Positions 19,655 to 28,727 are shown, counted from the first letter of the stretch. The stretch: DNA of 34,075 nt from ANME-2 cluster archaeon (GCA_023544605.1 JAMJFQ010000003.1:1-34075); one strand, 5' to 3'. The notes: generated by a model from the letters alone, not told the origin. Translations and numbers: made by a program.

Positions 19655-19793
19655 TAATTTTTTGTGTATAGTACACAACACTGTGGTCCTGATGGGTAAA
19701 AACCCGGTTTAATAATTTAAATTCGCATTAAAATAAAAATAGATATATAAGTTATTTATATGTTAATGTATTAAACCTAAATTAGGTGAATAA

Positions 19794-20153
19794 ATGTCTG
19801 ACATTTATGATTTAGTATCAATATTTTTCAATCTGGCCTCAATTATCCTGGGATTGCTCGGATTATATTTTGTTATCAAGAATTGGCAAACGTGGCAAAA
19901 AATAGGTGTGGACCTCATAAAAGCCAGGGCATTCCTTGATAAGAAATTTTTAGAAAAAAATTGGCTTTACCTGGTGATAGTTGGTGGAATAATCATGTTC
20001 CGTAGAATTTACCGGTATCTGGAACTTTATTCCACCGAATTTCCCGGGGTCGGAGTAATTGAGGTTTTGTTTGACTTTTTAGGTTTTTTAGTAATATTAA
20101 TCCTTGTGTTAATGGCATATCAGTGGTATAAGATCATCCAGTCTCATATCTGA
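19794..20153 (+). CDS. Small membrane protein of unknown function
   Basis: 119 aa with three hydrophobic segments; AT-rich TATA-like region upstream. Confidence 0.6.
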   Translation: MSDIYDLVSIFFNLASIILGLLGLYFVIKNWQTWQKIGVDLIKARAFLDKKFLEKNWLYLVIVGGIIMFRRIYRYLELYSTEFPGVGVIEVLFDFLGFLVILILVLMAYQWYKIIQSHI

Positions 20154-20255
20154 AAAATACTATTATCTTGTCACAGACCTGTTATTGGATTAATACCACC
20201 CTCACATCAAAACCTTTATGAACATCGATAACTACAATAATCAATGGTGAACAAT

Positions 20256-20654
20256 ATGGTCAAATTATCCCCTGACGTTAAGGAAGTAATCCAAAAACAG
20301 AAACCTCTGCCTATTGCAACAGCAGATAGTACCGGTAAGCCTAATGTGGTTTTTGTTGGTACGTGGAAGTTCATTGATGATGAGACTATAATGATCGTGG
20401 ATAATTTCTTTAAAAAAACCGCAGTAAATCTCAAAGCCAATCCCAGGCTGTCCATTGTGGCTTATGATAGTGAATCCAAGCAGTCATATCAGGTCAAGGG
20501 TTCGGTAGATTATCTTGATGAGGGCGACCGTTTCGATGAAGCCAAAGCCATAGCACAAGCAAAGAACCTACCAGGCAAGGCTGTTGTAATATTCCACATT
20601 GAAGAGGTCTATGATGCCGTGTACGGAAAACATGCCGGTGAACAAATAGCTTAA
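20256..20654 (+). CDS. Pyridoxamine 5'-phosphate oxidase family FMN-binding protein
   Basis: MVKLSPDVKEVIQKQKPLPIATADSTGKPNVVFVGTWKFIDDETIMIVDNFFKKTAVNLKANPRLSIV; ggtga precedes the start. Confidence 0.82.
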   Translation: MVKLSPDVKEVIQKQKPLPIATADSTGKPNVVFVGTWKFIDDETIMIVDNFFKKTAVNLKANPRLSIVAYDSESKQSYQVKGSVDYLDEGDRFDEAKAIAQAKNLPGKAVVIFHIEEVYDAVYGKHAGEQIA

Positions 20655-20691
20655 TAGTAATAATTATCGAATAAAATCTTTTGGTGATCAA

Positions 20692-21045
20692 TTGACAGAA
20701 ACAGCATCGAAAAAACAGAATGATAAAGACGTATACATTGGTGATGAATTCTCTGAAGAAGAGGATTCACAGGGAGAACAGGAGGTCAATGAACTGGAAG
20801 GCTTGTATGACCTTTTAATACCGCCTGGAGTACCTGAATCATTGATAGTGGAACTGGTGGATGAGTTTGATCTGGAACCGGTGACCAGACTTGCCAATGT
20901 TGACATCGTTGAAGTTGACCCTCGCGAACTTATGGCACTGCGCGGTGATTTGGAAATAGTAAACGAGGCCCACGATTACATGGTCAAGCGAATGCATGAA
21001 ATAACGAATGGTGGATATAAAAGCCCGTGGGTAGATAACGATTGA
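20692..21045 (+). CDS. Hypothetical acidic protein
   Basis: 117-aa ORF, TTG start, acidic N-terminus; convergent with the next gene. Confidence 0.55.
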   Translation: MTETASKKQNDKDVYIGDEFSEEEDSQGEQEVNELEGLYDLLIPPGVPESLIVELVDEFDLEPVTRLANVDIVEVDPRELMALRGDLEIVNEAHDYMVKRMHEITNGGYKSPWVDND

Positions 21046-21047
21046 AC

Positions 21048-21761
21048 CTATCTGCTGCTATTTGATCTTTCCCTGTACAGAGCTGCACCCAGGGCATTGA
21101 CCAGCTGGGGTGCAATCGGTACTTCTATTTTTGAATCCAGCACAGCATTTACTGCATCGACTATACCTGTGTTCTGTACCGTACCACCAATGAGCATTAC
21201 CTTATCGGCAGGCGGGACCATCTGGGCGATACGCCGTGCAAAAGCCTGGTGCAGTCCGTATATGACGTCTTCCATAGTGTATCCCCCAACAAGCTGAGAG
21301 ATCATCTCAGATATAGCGAACACGCCACATGTGTTGTTTATCTGTACTTCTTTTGTTGCCCGTTGGTGCATATCGCCCAGAGAGTCGACAGGTATGTCAA
21401 AATAGCGTGCGGCCAGTTCTAAAAAAGCGCCTGTGCCTGCACTGCACTTATCGTTTATAATAAAGGTATTACTGCGCAGGTCGATGACTTTTGTGTCCTG
21501 CCCGCCGATATCAATAATAACCTGTGCCTCTGGGTCATGATATCTGGCACCCAGTGATGCAGCGGTTATTTCAGTTATTGCAGTAAAGTGGGGTACTTTC
21601 TTCCTGAAATAGCCGGTGGATATAATGCGCTTTTCATCCTGTCCATCATCTATCAGTTCCCTCCAGCGATGGCTCGGCACAACTTCTGAGAAAATTATCT
21701 CTCCTGTTTCCATATGCACTATTTTGGCAGTGGTACTGCCCACATCAAGCCCTATATTCAC
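21048..21761 (-). CDS. HgdC/BadF-type [4Fe-4S] ATPase, 2-hydroxyacyl-CoA dehydratase activator family
   Basis: MNIGLDVGSTTAKIVHM, IDIGGQDTKVI, NDKCSAGTGAFLE, NNTCGVFAISEMISQL, MLIGGTVQN. Confidence 0.88.
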   Translation of the reverse strand: MNIGLDVGSTTAKIVHMETGEIIFSEVVPSHRWRELIDDGQDEKRIISTGYFRKKVPHFTAITEITAASLGARYHDPEAQVIIDIGGQDTKVIDLRSNTFIINDKCSAGTGAFLELAARYFDIPVDSLGDMHQRATKEVQINNTCGVFAISEMISQLVGGYTMEDVIYGLHQAFARRIAQMVPPADKVMLIGGTVQNTGIVDAVNAVLDSKIEVPIAPQLVNALGAALYRERSNSSR

Positions 21762-22699
21762 GGCATTACCTCCAGCATCTCTGCAAAGGCTTCCAGCCTG
21801 AGCTTGAGCTGTTCAGAAGACGGGCGGGGCAGGTCGCCCTGGACGGTCAAGATGGGGTAATCAAGGTGCTGTCTGAATATTTCATCTTCCAGGGTATGAT
21901 GGCAGGCAAATTGGGTATAATGTATGACTCCATCTACACGCCTCTGGCGCAGTTCATCCTGTATGAACCATACCCTGGTCTCAATGGGCCCGGCAAATGA
22001 GTACTTTGTATAATTACGGGCCAGGGAATCAAGGTCACACCCCCCCAGACGTATGAACTCGTACGGCAGTTCATCATATACTATATGCAATCCGAAACCT
22101 TCAGCCACCTCATGGAAGTCCGGATATATGGGCGGGACACCAATAAGTGCCACCCTGCTGGTATATTCTACATCTGCTTCGGGTATGCTGTCAAGTGTTC
22201 TTTCAAATGCATCCAGGTCTCCTGCCAGGTCACTGAACGATATCAGTGCTGAGAACACATCACTTGCCCGTGCACGGTCATTCACCCTTTGTTCATCCAG
22301 TGCCTTGCCCCTGGATTTCAGGTCAGTGATGCGGGTAATTATTCCGTCATCTTGTACGCCGCCAAGAAACAAGCTGAGTTTTTCCAGTTGTGATCTAAAG
22401 TAATCTGTATCCCCATCAAAGGGATAAAAGAAATAATGAGTAGGCTTACCGCTCAGCTCTGCTTTTTGCCCATCCACCAGTGCGTTGTGGCAGTCACCGC
22501 CGGCAACCACTACCAGCGAATCAATGTCCAGTTCACCGCTCAGGATCATATCCCTCCACACAGCGGTCCAGGCACACAGTTTACTAGCCGGACTTGAGGA
22601 GGAGCCAGGTACTACATTGTTCACATCCAGGGGGCGCTTACCGCATGCATAAATGAGTTCAGGCGGCACCAGGGCAGTTATACCGACCGTATCTTTCAT
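21758..22699 (-). CDS. HgdB/BcrC/DCCP-type 2-hydroxyacyl-CoA dehydratase family protein
   Basis: VGITALVPPELIYACGKRPLDVNN, SKLCAWTAVWRD, GGDCHNAL, QFACHHTLEDEIFR; overlaps the activator by 4 bp. ATG at 22699 preferred; the longer TTG ORF (22756) runs into a MITE end. Confidence 0.8.
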   Translation of the reverse strand: MKDTVGITALVPPELIYACGKRPLDVNNVVPGSSSSPASKLCAWTAVWRDMILSGELDIDSLVVVAGGDCHNALVDGQKAELSGKPTHYFFYPFDGDTDYFRSQLEKLSLFLGGVQDDGIITRITDLKSRGKALDEQRVNDRARASDVFSALISFSDLAGDLDAFERTLDSIPEADVEYTSRVALIGVPPIYPDFHEVAEGFGLHIVYDELPYEFIRLGGCDLDSLARNYTKYSFAGPIETRVWFIQDELRQRRVDGVIHYTQFACHHTLEDEIFRQHLDYPILTVQGDLPRPSSEQLKLRLEAFAEMLEVMP

Positions 22700-22743
22700 C
22701 GGGTGACAATAGATTTGTTCACTATTATCTCTTACCCCCAACA

Positions 22744-23112
22744 GGCACTGTACCAAAAATCAGTTATTTTGTTGACACCGACTTAGGGTAAAATCTGTGT
22801 TAATCAGTGAAATCTGTGTCTGAAAAATAAATAGACACAGATTTCACAGATTCACACTGATTTGTAGTCGCATTTGCATCTGATATATTCGCTGTATAAC
22901 TGGATTTTGGTATTGTGTCATTCGTATTCATTGCCAAATCCACTGAAAACGTTATGAAAGATTGGGATTTCGGAAAAGTTATTAAGGGTGCTGTTTATTG
23001 TTGTCATGTTTGATGCAAAGTAATATCATCACTTTATATTACAAATAAATTATGTATTTATTGTGATGATATTACAACTTTGTATTACATAACTGGATTA
23101 TGGGACTGTGCC
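22744..23112. mobile_element. 369-bp MITE-like element with about 24-bp imperfect TIRs and a 9-bp direct repeat CCCCCAACA at its borders
   Basis: Left TIR GGCACTGTACCAAAAATCAGTTAT; right TIR (reverse complement) GGCACAGTCCCATAATCCAGTTAT, 19/24 identical. CCCCCAACA at 22735-22743 and 23113-23121. No transposase ORF. Confidence 0.8.
23016..23081. repeat. Long hairpin inside the 369-bp element
   Basis: Perfect 13-bp arms GTAATATCATCAC (23020-23032) and GTGATGATATTAC (23063-23075), with further imperfect pairing outside. Confidence 0.85.
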
Positions 23113-23158
23113 CCCCCAACATAAAGATTTAATCATATGAATCCTATGGGGGACTGGC

Positions 23159-24199
23159 ATGAAACTATCGGATTTTGATTACCACCTACCACAGGATATG
23201 ATAGCCCAGAAACCTGCCGACCCACGGGATTCTTCAAGATTGATGGTGCTCGATGAAAACGAGCGGCATCACAGTACTTTTTCTGAACTTCCCCATTTAT
23301 CGCATTCCCAAGATCTGTTGATATTGAATGACAGCAGGGTGATACCGGCCAGGTTATACGGTACCAAAAATACAGGTGGGAAAGTAGAAGTGCTACTGGT
23401 TAAACGGCTTGAGGATAAGTACTATGAATGCCTGGTCAGGGGTAGGGTAAAGGTGGGGGGGAAACTCAATTTTACGACTCTATCAGGCACAATAGAGGAA
23501 CGTGTAGACTCCCATACAGGATACCGTTATAATATCAGGTTCCAGTGTGATGAGGATTTCATGTCCTGTCTCTTCGTGGATGGAGTCATGCCAGTACCGC
23601 CCTATATTAAAGAGCATCTGGATGATGGAGAGAGGTACCAGACAATTTATTCAAGGGATGAAGGCTCTATTGCGGCACCCACTGCCGGACTGCATTTTAC
23701 AGCACAGTTACTTGACAGGATTAAGAAGATGGGAGTAAGGCTGGCATTTATCACACTGCACGTGGGTGTAGGCACATTCATGCCGGTTCGTGCCGAAGAT
23801 GTGGAAGAGCATACCATGGAGAGCGAATATTATACCATTGACGAAGATACCGCTCGTGCCATTAATGATACCATAAAGGGGGGAGGCAGGATAATCGTGG
23901 TCGGTACAACCACGGTCCGGGCGCTGGAAAGTGCGAATTGGCACAATGGCAACATTGCACCATCCCGGGGCTGGAGTGAGATATTCATACATCCCCCTTA
24001 CCAGTTCAAGACACCCATCAGTGGTCTGATCACCAATTTCCACCTTCCAAGATCAACACTGCTAATGCTGATCAGTGCCTATGCTGGCAGGGATGTGGTG
24101 CTGGCGGCATACAGCGAGGCCATTGCTAAGGGTTACAGGTTCTACAGTTTTGGAGATGCGATGTTCATTATGGGTAACAAGGAGGGGAAGAATGTTTGA
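23159..24199 (+). CDS. queA: S-adenosylmethionine:tRNA ribosyltransferase-isomerase (QueA)
   Basis: MKLSDFDYHLPQDMIAQKPADPRDSSRLMVLD, NDSRVIPARLYG, AAPTAGLHFT, LHVGVGTFMPVRAEDVEEHTMESEYY, NFHLPRSTLLMLISAYAG. Confidence 0.96.
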   Translation: MKLSDFDYHLPQDMIAQKPADPRDSSRLMVLDENERHHSTFSELPHLSHSQDLLILNDSRVIPARLYGTKNTGGKVEVLLVKRLEDKYYECLVRGRVKVGGKLNFTTLSGTIEERVDSHTGYRYNIRFQCDEDFMSCLFVDGVMPVPPYIKEHLDDGERYQTIYSRDEGSIAAPTAGLHFTAQLLDRIKKMGVRLAFITLHVGVGTFMPVRAEDVEEHTMESEYYTIDEDTARAINDTIKGGGRIIVVGTTTVRALESANWHNGNIAPSRGWSEIFIHPPYQFKTPISGLITNFHLPRSTLLMLISAYAGRDVVLAAYSEAIAKGYRFYSFGDAMFIMGNKEGKNV

Positions 24200-25307
24200 G
24201 ATAGTGCGCCAGGAAAAAATGTCTGGAGCAAGGGTGGGAAAACTGACCACACCTCACCAGGTTGTAGATACCCCGGCATTCATGCCTGTGGCGACCAAGG
24301 CCACGATCAAGACGCTTACTCCCAACGAGATACGTGAGATGGGAACCCAGGCCATCATAAGCAATGCCTTCCACCTCTATCTTAGCCCGGGTTACGAACT
24401 GATCCAGGAGGCAGGTGGCCTGCATACATTCATGGATTGGGACGGTGCCATTTTCACGGACAGCGGCGGGTTCCAGATATTGCGCAAGGAGTTCAGGTTC
24501 AAACTGAACAACAAGGGTATAAGTTATGTAAATTCCAGGGACGCAAAGCGATATATGTATACCCCTGAGCTGTGTATGGAAATACAGGGTGCCCTGGGTT
24601 CTGACGTGGCAATGGTGCTGGATGACTGCCCGCCCTGGGGCAGCACCCGTGATGAGGTCATGGAGTCGGTTTGCAGGACAGTGAACTGGGGGCAGCGCAG
24701 CCTTGATGCCAGGTGCAATAAAAACCAGCTGGTCTTTGCCATATTGCAGGGGGGGACATATCCTGAGATGCGGGAAGCCTGTGCCAGTCGATTAGTGGAT
24801 ATGGACTTTGACGGTTATGGTATCGGGGGATTGAGTATTGGCGAGCCAAAAGATGTCATGCATGAGACTATCAGGCTGAACCTGACCCAGATACCGCCTG
24901 AGAAGCCCCGCTACCTGATGGGAGTGGGCTCGCCCGTGGAACTGCTGGAATCCATATCATTGGGGGTTGACATCTTTGACAGTGCATTCCCCACCCGCAA
25001 CGCCCGGCACCAGACCGTGATGACCCGATACGGGCAGATGGATCTGCGGCGCTCATCCCTGGTTAGGGATTTCAGACCCATTGATGAGAAATGCGGCTGC
25101 TATACCTGCAGGCATTTTTCCAGGGCATATCTGTACCACCTGTTCAAGGAATCAGAACTGCTGGCCATGCGGCTTGCATCCATACATAATGTCCATTTCC
25201 TGCAAGAGTTGATGAGAGAGGCAAGGAATGCTATTTCAGAGGAGCGGTACAGTGAGTTTCGGGAACAGTTCAAGCGTGAATATTCAAGTCCGGCCAATAC
25301 AGCCTAA
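24192..25307 (+). CDS. tgt: tRNA-guanine transglycosylase, bacterial type (Tgt)
   Basis: TPAFMPVATKATIKTLTP, FTDSGGFQIL, LDDCPPW, FAILQGGTYPEMRE, GGLSIGEPKDVM, RYLMGVGSP, zinc motif CGCYTCRHFSRAYLYHL; 371 aa, no PUA domain. ATG at 24192 overlaps queA by 8 bp. Confidence 0.95.
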   Translation: MFEIVRQEKMSGARVGKLTTPHQVVDTPAFMPVATKATIKTLTPNEIREMGTQAIISNAFHLYLSPGYELIQEAGGLHTFMDWDGAIFTDSGGFQILRKEFRFKLNNKGISYVNSRDAKRYMYTPELCMEIQGALGSDVAMVLDDCPPWGSTRDEVMESVCRTVNWGQRSLDARCNKNQLVFAILQGGTYPEMREACASRLVDMDFDGYGIGGLSIGEPKDVMHETIRLNLTQIPPEKPRYLMGVGSPVELLESISLGVDIFDSAFPTRNARHQTVMTRYGQMDLRRSSLVRDFRPIDEKCGCYTCRHFSRAYLYHLFKESELLAMRLASIHNVHFLQELMREARNAISEERYSEFREQFKREYSSPANTA

Positions 25308-25531
25308 GTCTTCTGGAGAGTTATCCTGAAAATACTGTTCTCATTTACCCATTTCAATACCCTGCACCGCTTATGGAATATGGACATAAGGTCAGGCAGT
25401 AGGGAAGCACAATCAGAAACCACTTCCAGTCTTTCACCGTGGGACATCTGCTTTAACCTTGAATTTGTCAAGAACAACGGGATAGGGCAGGTTTTTCCAA
25501 TAGTATCGAGGAACTGGATATTCATTGTCAT
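25304..25531 (-). CDS. TusA-like sulfur carrier family protein
   Basis: MNIQFLDTIGKTCPIPLFLTNSRLKQMSHGERLEVVSDCASLLPDL; CPxP motif. Confidence 0.75.
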   Translation of the reverse strand: MTMNIQFLDTIGKTCPIPLFLTNSRLKQMSHGERLEVVSDCASLLPDLMSIFHKRCRVLKWVNENSIFRITLQKT

Positions 25532-25763
25532 ATCTCTTTTCTTCCTGTAATATTCTTTGCCAAAATACCGGACCTTTATTCTCATTATTTGGAATGAAAA
25601 ATACATATTTAATAGTTTCCGTATTTGCATGGATAATGGTCTAATTGTGACAATATTGAACAAACATTATACAAATCGGTAATTATTGATTTAAAATAGT
25701 CGTATAAAAAAGCTTCACTGGCTGTGAGTTAAGTATTGTTTACATTAGCATTATACGGGATTT

Positions 25764-26177
25764 TCACACTATGTGCTTAGCCACTTCCCCGGCAAGTTCC
25801 TGGAACTCTTCCTGTGACGGTGTGGTCCCATCATATTTGTATTCAATGCCATCCCCGGTGTTTCGCGGTACAATATGGCAGTGGAAGTGGTGAATAACCT
25901 GGCCTGCCACTTCTCCGTGATTGATAACAAGATTGAACCCTTCAGGTCCTATAACTGCCTGTAAGCCATTGACAACCTTTTTTACCGTCCTGAACACTGC
26001 CGCAACATCATTGTCATCCAGATCGGTGATCTTTTCACCATGCTTTTTTGGTATGACCAATGTATGGCCCCGGTTGTTAGGGTTTATGTCCAGAAATGCG
26101 AGGGTATCATCGTCCTCGTATATGGTATAGCTCGGTATCTCTCCAGAGATTATTTTACAAAATATGCAATCTTCCAT
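25764..26177 (-). CDS. HIT (histidine triad) family protein
   Basis: CIFCKIISGEIPSYTIYEDD and HFHCHIVPR triad. Confidence 0.95.
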   Translation of the reverse strand: MEDCIFCKIISGEIPSYTIYEDDDTLAFLDINPNNRGHTLVIPKKHGEKITDLDDNDVAAVFRTVKKVVNGLQAVIGPEGFNLVINHGEVAGQVIHHFHCHIVPRNTGDGIEYKYDGTTPSQEEFQELAGEVAKHIV

Positions 26178-26183
26178 TACAAA

Positions 26184-27347
26184 TCACCTTTTATGATTGT
26201 TCTGTGGAATATTCATGTGTTTGAACTGCATATTCCTCATTATATCCTTCATTGTTACGATCCCTTTTATCCTGCTATCCTGGATGACCAGAAGCCTACC
26301 GATATTATTTTTAGCAATGGTCTGGAGGGCATGATATGCCTCATGTTCAGGACGTACTGAAATAATATCCTTTGTCATAATATCCCTCACATGGACAGTA
26401 TTGTGCAGTTCCATTGACACTTTTTGCACATCTTCGAAGGTTACAACTCCCATTGGGGGCTTATCCAGGTCTTCCTGCACTGGATATCCCATATGCTTGA
26501 ACCTGAACATAACATCCACAAGCTGGGATATGGTCCAGTCCGGGGGTATATATATTAAATCCGGCGCATGGGTCATGACATCTTTCACCTTGATCCCTTC
26601 AAGGCTTATGGCAAAGAACGTTTCCCGCTCTTCACCCTGCGCACCATAGTACACAAATAACGCTATTAAGACAAGTATTATGTTTATTGTGAGCAAACCG
26701 AAAATTCCCATTAAGAATGCAAAGGTCTTACCTATCGAAACTGCCATGCGGGTGGCATCCATGTACGGCAGCCATAATGCCAGAAATGCCCTTAGGACAC
26801 GGCCCCCGTCCATGGGAAAAGCTGGCAGCAGGTTGAATATACCCAGTACCAGGTTGTAGAAGGAAATGATCCCGGCTGTTATAAGTACCGCATTTTTAGC
26901 GTTCATCCCCATCTCGCCCATGTCCGCAGGACCATAATACATATAGAAAGCATAGGTCACTATACCTATAACCAGGCTTATGCCCGGACCTGCGGCAGCC
27001 ATTTTCAGTTCAAGCTTTGGGTCGCGGGGTATTTCCTCCATCTGGGCCACTCCTCCGAATACAAAAAGGGTTATGCTCTTGATATCCAGTCCATTTCTTT
27101 TTGCAACGAATGAATGGCTTATCTCATGCAGCAGGATAGTAGAGAAGAACAGGATAGATGCAATGGTACTGAAAACAAGTTTTTCCATCAATGATATGTC
27201 CATGCCGTAGAAACCCAGTACGAGTGTACCTATCTGGAATTCAAATGATGAAAAGTAGTAAATGAACAATAGTAGTATAAAGAGGAAAGTGATGTGTAGT
27301 TGTATAGGAATCCCGATGACTTTTCCGATCTGTACTGACCATTTCAC
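26184..27347 (-). CDS. Site-2 protease-like M50 metallopeptidase with tandem CBS domains
   Basis: LLHEISHSFVAKRNGLDI (HExxH), NLLPAFPMDGGRVLRA, two CBS repeats (VKDVMTHAP..., VRDIMTKDI...). Confidence 0.93.
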   Translation of the reverse strand: MKWSVQIGKVIGIPIQLHITFLFILLLFIYYFSSFEFQIGTLVLGFYGMDISLMEKLVFSTIASILFFSTILLHEISHSFVAKRNGLDIKSITLFVFGGVAQMEEIPRDPKLELKMAAAGPGISLVIGIVTYAFYMYYGPADMGEMGMNAKNAVLITAGIISFYNLVLGIFNLLPAFPMDGGRVLRAFLALWLPYMDATRMAVSIGKTFAFLMGIFGLLTINIILVLIALFVYYGAQGEERETFFAISLEGIKVKDVMTHAPDLIYIPPDWTISQLVDVMFRFKHMGYPVQEDLDKPPMGVVTFEDVQKVSMELHNTVHVRDIMTKDIISVRPEHEAYHALQTIAKNNIGRLLVIQDSRIKGIVTMKDIMRNMQFKHMNIPQNNHKR

Positions 27348-27484
27348 TGTGCTACCCCCTGTTTAAGTGATAGTAATCTTATTTTAACTATATTTAATAC
27401 TTTACAATGGATATATTCAACGTATTTTTTTCTGCTGCAGAAGCATTAATAGAACCAAATAATACAAAATATAATACGAACGCG

Positions 27485-27943
27485 TCATTTCTTGTTAACA
27501 GTAGACTTAGTTTGGTGTATCTTTTCATGGCATTGTGAACACAATGAAGTAAGGTTTTCAGGCTTGTTCCGGCCACCGTTTGACCTTGAGGTCTGGTGGT
27601 GCACTTCATCGGCAGGCCGGCCGCACATGGTACACACAAATCCATCCCGCACCCTGGTCCTTTGTCTTTGCTGATGGGAAAGTGGTCCTGTGGGTGCCCC
27701 TCCCACAAAGGGCCAGCGCTCAAGCAGATCGATCCACCCGTCCAGTGCCTTCTCCTGCCCGCGCTCGGTAATGCCCCACCGCTGGCAATGGTCTACGAAC
27801 CCGAGCAGTTCATGATAACCCTGGTAACCGGCGGACAGTTCGGCTTTCTTGCTCTGGAACAGGCGGGTGAGCCGCTGTATTTTGGTGCGGTGTTTCATGC
27901 TCCTTTTCAGGTCGGTATCCTTCATGCGGGCATAACAGGTCAA
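27485..27943 (-). CDS. HNH endonuclease domain protein
   Basis: VRDGFVCTMCGRPADEVHHQTSRSNGGRNKPENLTSLCSQCHEKIHQ. Confidence 0.85.
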   Translation of the reverse strand: MTCYARMKDTDLKRSMKHRTKIQRLTRLFQSKKAELSAGYQGYHELLGFVDHCQRWGITERGQEKALDGWIDLLERWPFVGGAPTGPLSHQQRQRTRVRDGFVCTMCGRPADEVHHQTSRSNGGRNKPENLTSLCSQCHEKIHQTKSTVNKK

Positions 27944-28019
27944 TCAGCACATAAAAATGTTATCCAATATCCCGATATTTCCCAAAAGATTAATAAAATA
28001 AAATCAATAGTCCTTTACT

Positions 28020-28715
28020 ATGGGGGACTTTACCGGTTCGGATTATACAAAGAAAGAACGTTTCCGCTGCCAGCTGATAACCTGGGGTGAGGCGGCAGGG
28101 ATGTCACGTGAACTGGCACGTATGGTATATGCCTCCCGATTTGAACCTGATATTATTATTGCCATCGGCCGGGGAGGTTATGTACCTGCACGTGTGGTAT
28201 CCGATTACCTGTTGTTCCGTGACCTGACTACCATCAAGATGGAGCACTGGGGTGTAGCTGCCACCATTGATGAGCAGGCTCACATACGGTTCGGCCTGTC
28301 CACCGACATATCAAATATGCGGGTGCTGCTCGTGGACGATATCACTGATACTGGTGATACACTGCAGGTCGCCCTTGACTATATCAAGGATCTTAATCCG
28401 GCTAAGGTGTGCACTGCTGTCCTCCAGCACAAAACCTGCTCATCCTTTATACCTGACTTCTATGTGCACCGGATACTCAAATGGCGCTGGATCATCTATC
28501 CCTGGGCTATGTTCGAGGATATCTCAGGGTTCATAAAGAGGATAGTGGGAAATGGATGGATGTCAGTGCAGGATATTCAGCAGCGTTTGTCACATGATTT
28601 CCAACTTTCAATAAGCATCGGGAAACTTGCAGGCATCCTTGAAGATATGGAAATGCAGGGTTTGATCGGGAGAAGTGGAAATGAGGGACGAAGTGTCTAC
28701 AGGGATGTAGATTAA
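28020..28715 (+). CDS. Phosphoribosyltransferase with a C-terminal winged-helix-like extension
   Basis: PDIIIAIGRGGYVPARVVSDYL, VLLVDDITDTGDTL (PRPP loop), plus about 60 C-terminal residues WMSVQDIQQRLSHDFQLSISIGKLAGILEDMEMQGLIGR. Confidence 0.85.
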   Translation: MGDFTGSDYTKKERFRCQLITWGEAAGMSRELARMVYASRFEPDIIIAIGRGGYVPARVVSDYLLFRDLTTIKMEHWGVAATIDEQAHIRFGLSTDISNMRVLLVDDITDTGDTLQVALDYIKDLNPAKVCTAVLQHKTCSSFIPDFYVHRILKWRWIIYPWAMFEDISGFIKRIVGNGWMSVQDIQQRLSHDFQLSISIGKLAGILEDMEMQGLIGRSGNEGRSVYRDVD

Positions 28716-28727
28716 TACTGCCCGAAC

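Noticed and set aside
27394-27723. 109-aa minus-strand ORF overlapping the HNH gene.
   Set aside because: Alternate frame of the HNH coding region with no independent support.
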